Assembly (NCBI GenBank): GCA_051846895.1
Contig: JBPYCQ010000001.1
Span: 1 to 64,000, forward strand
Length of the DNA: 64,000 bases
Direction of reading: 5' to 3'
Source of the DNA: CALKAL01 sp051846895
GTDB taxonomy: Bacteria; Bacillota; Bacilli; Bacillales; Alkalibacillaceae
Below are positions 59,696 to 64,000 of this stretch, piece by piece (the stretch's first letter is position 1; every line of letters starts with the position of its first letter). Made by a program: the position numbers and the translations under genes. A model generated the notes under the pieces. The model searched no databases. It had not been told where the DNA came from and saw only the letters and a program-made list of their open reading frames with translations.

Positions 59696-60734
59696 TTTTC
59701 CTACTCCCTCTATTGAACTTAGATAGTACTAAACGAATTTGAAAATAAGTAATATGTTCAGGTAACATTTCTTTAATGATTTTTAACCGTTTTGTTTTAG
59801 CTTGTTCAACTTTATTTTTTATTAAATCTTCTGTAGCCTCTGAAACAAATGATTGAATTGGAAAATTTGATATTTGAGTAGCTAATTCAACAATGTGATC
59901 TTCAATTGTACTAATTTTCAAATGCCGATAGTGACTAATCTCTTTTATAGACAGACCTCTTTTTAAACAGTCATATGTTTTCATCGCCGAGTCCGTCACA
60001 GATATTTGCTTTGGCATTTCTACGAGATGTCGTAATATCGTATAATTTTTTTCATTTGTTATTAAATCTATCATTTGATGTATTAAATGAGTGGTCGTCA
60101 AATAGACATCGTGTACCGAAACGTTGTAAAGTTCAGCAATTTGTTTCTTTGATAATCCAATTTGTTTTGCACTAGTCAATTGTAAAGCTAGCCAATCAAC
60201 CGGACCTACTAGTTTTCCAAATAAACGATATAACTCATGATAAATACCTTCATATAATTGCACCCGATTGTTATTATATTTTTTAATGATTGATTTAACC
60301 TTATTTTGAGCGTCCAAATTTTCTATAACAGGGATAAACTGATTACGGTTATAAATCAAATGAGATACAGTTTGGCATAGCAATTGTAAAGTTTGAAAAA
60401 ACAACTGATCAATTCGATTAAATTTAACCCCATTAAATTTATAATCATTTTCAATGAAATTCGCATGAATATATGTTTGACCTTCCTCTGTCATTTCAAA
60501 TGAGTTATCTTTTAAAATAAGAAAATCATTATTCATAAAATTATTAATCCACTGCTTGTAAGTATGTTGATTAAGATTTGGATAAATCTTATAATACTTT
60601 TCCAAATTAAATAGATGAATATCTTGAATCGTTTGTGTTGAACGCTTACCTCGTAAAATGTGATAAACAGAATTAATCGTTCTTTCTTTCTGTAGTTTTG
60701 ATAACATATGTAGTATTAGTCCTTCATAATTCAT
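59679..60734 (-). CDS. ypbB: YpbB, helix-turn-helix protein upstream of recS
   Basis: This 351-aa helical protein has a C-terminal helix-turn-helix domain of the kind found at the end of RecQ (HTH_40), around KRGLSIKEISHYRHLKISTIEDHI (residues roughly 255-280). The N-terminus (MNYEGLILHML) is family-specific. It is always next to recS in Bacillus and may act as its separate DNA-binding partner; this is inference from the neighbourhood and domain. AGGAG lies before the ATG, and the gene is divergent from fer. Confidence 0.88.
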   Translation of the reverse strand: MNYEGLILHMLSKLQKERTINSVYHILRGKRSTQTIQDIHLFNLEKYYKIYPNLNQHTYKQWINNFMNNDFLILKDNSFEMTEEGQTYIHANFIENDYKFNGVKFNRIDQLFFQTLQLLCQTVSHLIYNRNQFIPVIENLDAQNKVKSIIKKYNNNRVQLYEGIYHELYRLFGKLVGPVDWLALQLTSAKQIGLSKKQIAELYNVSVHDVYLTTTHLIHQMIDLITNEKNYTILRHLVEMPKQISVTDSAMKTYDCLKRGLSIKEISHYRHLKISTIEDHIVELATQISNFPIQSFVSEATEDLIKNKVEQAKTKRLKIIKEMLPEHITYFQIRLVLSKFNRGSRKSESVN

Positions 60735-60778
60735 CGTTATTCTCCTATTTCAAACATTATATTTATTATAACAATCAT

Positions 60779-60808
60779 TTGATAAAGAGGGATTAATCAT
60801 ATTAAAAT
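60779..60808 (+). promoter_or_regulatory. Promoter candidate for fer
   Basis: TTGATA (60779-60784) and TAAAAT (60803-60808) are 18 bases apart, about 35 bases before the ferredoxin ATG. Confidence 0.4.
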
Positions 60809-60843
60809 AAATTATAAGTGTTTGTAGTAATTGGGGGATTTAG

Positions 60844-61092
60844 ATGAAGTTCACAATCGTTGACCAAGATACATGTATTGCTTGTGGTGCTTGCGGTGCA
60901 TCGGCTCCAGATATATTCGATTATGATGAAGAAGGAATATCATTTAATTTACTAGATAAAAACACTGGGACAAAAGAAATTCCAAAAGAGTTGTACAGTG
61001 ATTTAGAAGACGCTTATGAAGGTTGTCCCACTGAATCAATTAAAGTGAATCATTCACCGTTTAATGGTGATCCAAATCGGTTTGAAGATTAG
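60844..61092 (+). CDS. fer: Ferredoxin, [4Fe-4S] type
   Basis: This 82-aa acidic electron carrier binds a single [4Fe-4S] cluster through C-x2-C-x2-C in CIACGAC (about 11-17) and a distant Cys in EGCPTES (near 61). The second cluster site of 2[4Fe-4S] ferredoxins is absent. In B. subtilis Fer donates electrons to P450 BioI and fatty acid desaturase. The ribosome-binding site is GGGGG. It converges on the XRE regulator with only a 10-base gap and no obvious terminator. Confidence 0.96.
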   Translation: MKFTIVDQDTCIACGACGASAPDIFDYDEEGISFNLLDKNTGTKEIPKELYSDLEDAYEGCPTESIKVNHSPFNGDPNRFED

Positions 61093-61102
61093 AGATAATG
61101 AC

Positions 61103-61573
61103 TTAAATACCGTCATCTTTTATATGTTGTAAATGATTAAAAAATTTATTTGTTTCATCTCGGTCAAATGAGCTAAAATATCTAACATTGAATTGGTCAA
61201 TAATCCGAAAATGATTACTGATCATGTTTTTCTGTAATATGAAGCCGTTTTTCTCATCTACTTTTGTCCACCAAATTTTACCACCAAGCGTTTTCTCTTT
61301 TTTATAAACGACTGTTTTTCTACTAATTGTTTGGATCAATTGAATGATGTCTTCATTACCTAATTCCTGCTGTAAAATTTGACTATCTCTAAATAAAGTA
61401 GCAAAAGTTACGACGACTGGCCAACTAGCCATCGTACGGCCTTTTTCAATTTGAACTAAAGTCTTTTTAGATACGCCTAGCATATTTGCCATTTCATCTT
61501 GTGTATAATCGTATTCTGCACGGATAATTTTTATTTTTGGTGACAAAATCATTCGTAATTCTATTTCATTCAT
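61103..61573 (-). CDS. XRE-family helix-turn-helix regulator
   Basis: The 156-aa protein has an N-terminal Cro/C1-type helix-turn-helix (about 14-65), with the pattern TQDEMANMLGVSKKTLVQIEKG. A C-terminal domain of about 85 residues follows that I do not recognise, containing GGKIWWTKVDE. It may bind a ligand or mediate oligomerisation. It stands between fer and rsiX, where B. subtilis has no such gene. An inverted repeat upstream could be its own operator. The regulated genes are unknown. Confidence 0.85.
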   Translation of the reverse strand: MNEIELRMILSPKIKIIRAEYDYTQDEMANMLGVSKKTLVQIEKGRTMASWPVVVTFATLFRDSQILQQELGNEDIIQLIQTISRKTVVYKKEKTLGGKIWWTKVDEKNGFILQKNMISNHFRIIDQFNVRYFSSFDRDETNKFFNHLQHIKDDGI

Positions 61574-61637
61574 TAACTTTCACCCACTTATGTATATTTT
61601 TCACTACGGGCATTGTCGTTTTAAATTATTTTACCAC

Positions 61638-61651
61638 GAAACTGTAGTTTC
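61638..61651. promoter_or_regulatory. Inverted repeat, candidate operator of the XRE regulator
   Basis: GAAACTGTAGTTTC has perfect 6-base arms (GAAACT/AGTTTC) around a 2-base centre. It lies about 65 bases upstream of the XRE gene. On the minus strand it is followed after about 5 bases by TAAAAT, a possible -10 box, so a bound protein would cover the -35 region. Such a dyad is the usual size for XRE dimer binding. Confidence 0.45.
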
Positions 61652-61669
61652 TTAAAATGAGTGAACTAA

Positions 61670-61703
61670 AAAACATCCCGAAAACTATCACGGGATGTTT
61701 TTT
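61670..61703 (-). terminator. Terminator after rsiX
   Basis: ACATCCCG (61673-61680) and CGGGATGT (61691-61698) form an 8-bp stem with A- and T-runs on both sides, directly after the rsiX stop. Confidence 0.92.
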
Positions 61704-61706
61704 AGG

Positions 61707-62918
61707 TTAGATTGGATTAACGTATAAAGGTGTATCTAGCTGAATTGGCTCGGATAGTAAATAAGGGCCAAATCGGGCTTCACCGTCAATATTTTCAAAA
61801 ATCAGTTGGTCGAAACCATAAGACTTAGCGGTTAACATAAGCGCTTCAATCGCCATGATTGTAGCTTCGTTTTCTTCAAAAGTTGTTTCATCAGTTAATG
61901 TCATCGTAACGACTTGATCGTTTATTGTAATCTCAAAGTTGAGATCTGTACTTATTGAAGGATAAAATTGAAAGTCCTTGTTTTCCTTCTTCATTTCATT
62001 AACAGCTTCTTCAAAGCTTAAATCAGAAGCATATTCCATTGCGAACCATTCATACTCTGAATCCTCAGGTTTGAATATTCGATAATAGTGGGCTTGTGAT
62101 GGTTCCAAAATATTTTTTATAGAAGAAATCGTTCCCACATGAGATAAGTTTACAGGCTGTGCATCTTTATTTTGTAAAACAACGTAATTGACATTTAAAT
62201 CTTTAAAATAATTGGCAATTGAGTCGAGTAACATTCCTTCTATTGTTGAACCCGTTCTACCGCTCAACCATTCATCATCAATCTCAACAACAGGTTGATT
62301 ATTCTCATTGATTTCGAGAAATTTTATAGCTTCAAAGTAATCTGTACTGACACCCATATTTGGATCAATTTTTTCTCTTATGAGATTAAGATTTTTATAT
62401 GAATTTTCTAAATTAGTCGTAACAGTAATCGGTATAAGTGACATTAAATTTTGATCAGGTAAATAGTATGTTATGAAATTGTTTTGATCGTAGCTTACAT
62501 TATTATTAAAAGAAATAACTCTTGATTGAATTGAGTCAATGTCGCCTAAAGATTGAAGGTCCTCTTTATTTTCTACTTGATCGTATGAATCATATTCAGC
62601 CGATTCCTCTTCTTCAGCTGAATTTATTCTTGCTTCAGCACTAAATTTTTCATTAGATTCGTCTGATTTTATCGCAACATCATTCGTTTGGTCAAAAGAA
62701 GAATTCCCAACGAATTGCATCACTATGACAAATGCGATTAAAATAACAGCTGCGGTCGTAAATATAGGTAACCAAACATGTTTTCTAAAACGAGACTGTC
62801 TCTTTGGCTCAACCTTCTCAGCTATATTTTTAAAGTAATATTCGAATGACTGATCATCTTCTATTTCGGGCAATTCGGAAAGCATTTGTTCAATATCTTT
62901 ATCATTATAATTCTCCAT
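61707..62918 (-). CDS. rsiX: Anti-sigma-X factor RsiX
   Basis: The 403-aa protein has a short N-terminal cytoplasmic part that should bind SigX (about 1-45) and one membrane helix (about 47-68). A long extracytoplasmic part follows; its C-terminal half looks like the GerMN-type domain of RsiX. An acidic, low-complexity segment (about 90-120) links them. Position directly after sigX, with a 14-base overlap, and membrane topology support the assignment more than sequence alone. The ATG at 62918 has better spacing from GGAGG than the one at 62924. Confidence 0.85.
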   Translation of the reverse strand: MENYNDKDIEQMLSELPEIEDDQSFEYYFKNIAEKVEPKRQSRFRKHVWLPIFTTAAVILIAFVIVMQFVGNSSFDQTNDVAIKSDESNEKFSAEARINSAEEEESAEYDSYDQVENKEDLQSLGDIDSIQSRVISFNNNVSYDQNNFITYYLPDQNLMSLIPITVTTNLENSYKNLNLIREKIDPNMGVSTDYFEAIKFLEINENNQPVVEIDDEWLSGRTGSTIEGMLLDSIANYFKDLNVNYVVLQNKDAQPVNLSHVGTISSIKNILEPSQAHYYRIFKPEDSEYEWFAMEYASDLSFEEAVNEMKKENKDFQFYPSISTDLNFEITINDQVVTMTLTDETTFEENEATIMAIEALMLTAKSYGFDQLIFENIDGEARFGPYLLSEPIQLDTPLYVNPI

Positions 62919-63447
62919 TTCCATCGCCCTCCTTCACTTTATTCATCTTTTCTTTCAATAAATTTATTCCTCGATGCTGTGTTGTCTTGACTTTACTTGT
63001 CGTCCAATTCAATACTTCAGCTGTTTCTTTTATTGATAATTCTTGTATGTACCTTAAAATAATGACCATTTTTTGATCTTCAGTACATTCGTCAATAAAA
63101 TGATACAATTGTTGGACAGATTCCTTCCTTTCAACGATTTCTTGAGGCAATGGTTGCTGATCACTAATGAAATCATTGCTTTCATCTAAATTAACTTTCG
63201 TATTAATATGTTTTTTCCTTCTCCCGTGTTTACGAAAGTAATCTATCGTGACGTGACGTGCAATTGAAAACAGCCAAGTCTTTTGACTACTATTACCTTG
63301 AAAAGAATCGTATGACTGAATCACTTTTATATAAACTTCCTGAACTAAATCTTCTGTTAAATGTTTATCCTTTACCATGTAAAAAATAAACTGATATAGA
63401 TCTCTATGATATTGATCATACAGCTCTTTAAAGATGTCTTTCATCAT
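62905..63447 (-). CDS. sigX: ECF sigma factor SigX
   Basis: This 180-aa extracytoplasmic-function sigma factor has region 2 (about 10-80, with the DLVQEVYIKV and TWLFSIARHVTIDYFRK segments) and region 4 (about 115-170, with the ELSIKETAEVL helix-turn-helix). SigX controls cell-surface charge modification and resistance to cationic peptides in B. subtilis. A SigX-type promoter lies just upstream, pointing to autoregulation. It overlaps rsiX and is followed by the resE gene on the other side. Confidence 0.94.
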   Translation of the reverse strand: MMKDIFKELYDQYHRDLYQFIFYMVKDKHLTEDLVQEVYIKVIQSYDSFQGNSSQKTWLFSIARHVTIDYFRKHGRRKKHINTKVNLDESNDFISDQQPLPQEIVERKESVQQLYHFIDECTEDQKMVIILRYIQELSIKETAEVLNWTTSKVKTTQHRGINLLKEKMNKVKEGDGNGEL

Positions 63448-63473
63448 CTTTGAGCCTCCAATTCATTCTATTA

Positions 63474-63500
63474 GTCGTTATGTAAAAACAAAAAGTTACA
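63474..63500 (-). promoter_or_regulatory. SigX-type autoregulatory promoter
   Basis: On the minus strand TGTAAC (63495-63500) and CGAC (63474-63477) are exactly 17 bases apart. This agrees with the SigX consensus TGtAAC-n17-CGaC, and the site sits about 27 bases before the sigX start codon. Confidence 0.75.
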
Positions 63501-63546
63501 AATTAATTTTAACATAAAAATATTTATTTAAAATAACGTATGAATA

Positions 63547-63584
63547 AACGAGCATTATAGTAAATTGTTACTATAATGCTCGTT
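63547..63584 (-). terminator. Terminator after resE
   Basis: AACGAGCATTATAGTAA (63547-63563) and its complement (63568-63584) form a perfect 17-bp stem with an ATTG loop, followed on the minus strand by a short TTTATT tract. It separates resE from sigX. Confidence 0.85.
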
Positions 63585-63597
63585 GTTGTGAAAAAAA

Positions 63598-64000
63598 TTA
63601 AGTCTTTTCTATTAGTAACGGTAATGAGAAAGTAAAGGTCGTTCCAACTTTCAATTGGCTTGTAGCAAAAATATTACCACCATGCTCTTCGATAATATGT
63701 TTTGCTATTGACAATCCTAGTCCAGTTCCCTTTTTCTCAGTATTTCTCGTTCTAGCTTTATCACTCTTGTAAAAGCGTTCGAAAATAAATGGCAAATCCT
63801 CTTCTGGAATTCCCGAGCCGTTATCAGAGACATGCACAATTATTTTATCATGCTTCTCTTCCACGTTAATCGTTACAGTTCCATTTTCACTTGTGTGTCT
63901 AAAGGCGTTATCAATCAAATTCGTTAATACTTGTTCAATACGATCAGGATCGAGATAACATTTACGATCGGTATTTATATCATATTCAAAATTTATTTTT
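63598..64000 (-). CDS. resE: Sensor histidine kinase ResE, C-terminal part (gene runs off the window)
   Basis: Only the last 133 codons are visible, with the reading frame open to base 64000. They are the ATP-binding domain of a histidine kinase: the N box TNLIDNAFRHT, the G1 box DNGSGIPEEDL, the F box RFYKSD and the G2 box KGTGLGLSI. The position beside sigX identifies it as ResE, the membrane sensor of the ResDE redox/oxygen response system. HisKA and sensor domains lie beyond the window. Confidence 0.88.
   Translation of the reverse strand, partial: KINFEYDINTDRKCYLDPDRIEQVLTNLIDNAFRHTSENGTVTINVEEKHDKIIVHVSDNGSGIPEEDLPFIFERFYKSDKARTRNTEKKGTGLGLSIAKHIIEEHGGNIFATSQLKVGTTFTFSLPLLIEKT

Noticed and set aside
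1..64000. CRISPR array, tRNA cluster, prophage or defence island
   Set aside because: No regularly spaced repeats, tRNA-like cloverleaf sequences or phage/defence proteins were seen; apart from the IS110 element the window is conserved core genome.

Overview
The window is chromosomal DNA from a low-GC, endospore-forming member of the Bacillaceae. The evidence is strong Shine-Dalgarno sites with TTG and GTG starts, spore genes (spoIVA, spoVIF, sleB-ypeB, ypeB), bacillithiol genes, a type-B RNase P RNA, and a gene order that follows the Bacillus subtilis ypsC-to-resE segment. Several differences from B. subtilis point to a more distant genus such as Virgibacillus, Oceanobacillus or Gracilibacillus. 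I cannot name the genus from the sequence alone. Nearly all genes lie on the minus strand; recU-ponA, ypjC, fer and the insertion sequence are the plus-strand exceptions.

Layout. 1-1640: an IS110-type insertion sequence with a long, visibly GC-richer non-coding left flank that probably encodes a bridge RNA. 1758-9660: ypsC, rnpB, gpsB, ypsA, cdd, yppE, a 38-aa ORF, yppC, then divergent recU-ponA (cell growth and division, recombination). 9727-17895: nth, dnaD, asnS, aspB, ypmB, ypmA, a secreted degenerate ComEC-like metallo-beta-lactamase-fold protein, dinG. 17950-24916: one long operon ypjD-dapB-mgsA-bshA-cca-birA-panBCD (lysine/cell wall precursors, methylglyoxal, bacillithiol, tRNA maturation, biotin, pantothenate). 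25054-29598: ypjC, a membrane zinc protease, a 59-aa membrane protein, ypjA, and the menaquinol:cytochrome c reductase genes qcrABC. 29736-36409: ypiF-ypiB-ypiA and a condensed shikimate cluster aroA-aroB-aroC next to cheR.

36524-48951: ndk, hepT-menG-hepS (menaquinone), hbs, spoIVA, yphF-yphE, spoVIF, gpsA, der, ypfD, plsC, cmk and the c-di-GMP receptor motI. 49039-57302: ypeB-sleB, ansA, ypdA, glutamate dehydrogenase, ddl, a MecA paralogue and a CBS-domain protein. 57422-64000: a 69-aa membrane protein, ypbD, recS, ypbB, ferredoxin, an XRE regulator, rsiX-sigX and the 3' part of resE.

Several genes act together. HepS/HepT and MenG make menaquinone, which QcrABC oxidises, with ResE as redox sensor. 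BshA and YpdA make and recycle bacillithiol. AroA/B/C complete chorismate. SpoIVA, SpoVIF, SleB and YpeB serve the spore coat and germination. GpsB and PonA act in septal/lateral wall synthesis.

The window is mostly conserved core genome. The most interesting items are the IS110 flank, the catalytically dead ComEC-like protein, the joint absence of trp/TRAP genes from their usual places, three very short proteins standing where larger family members are expected or nothing is known, an XRE regulator with a candidate operator, and sporulation- and SigX-type promoter matches. I found no CRISPR array, prophage, tRNA or rRNA.
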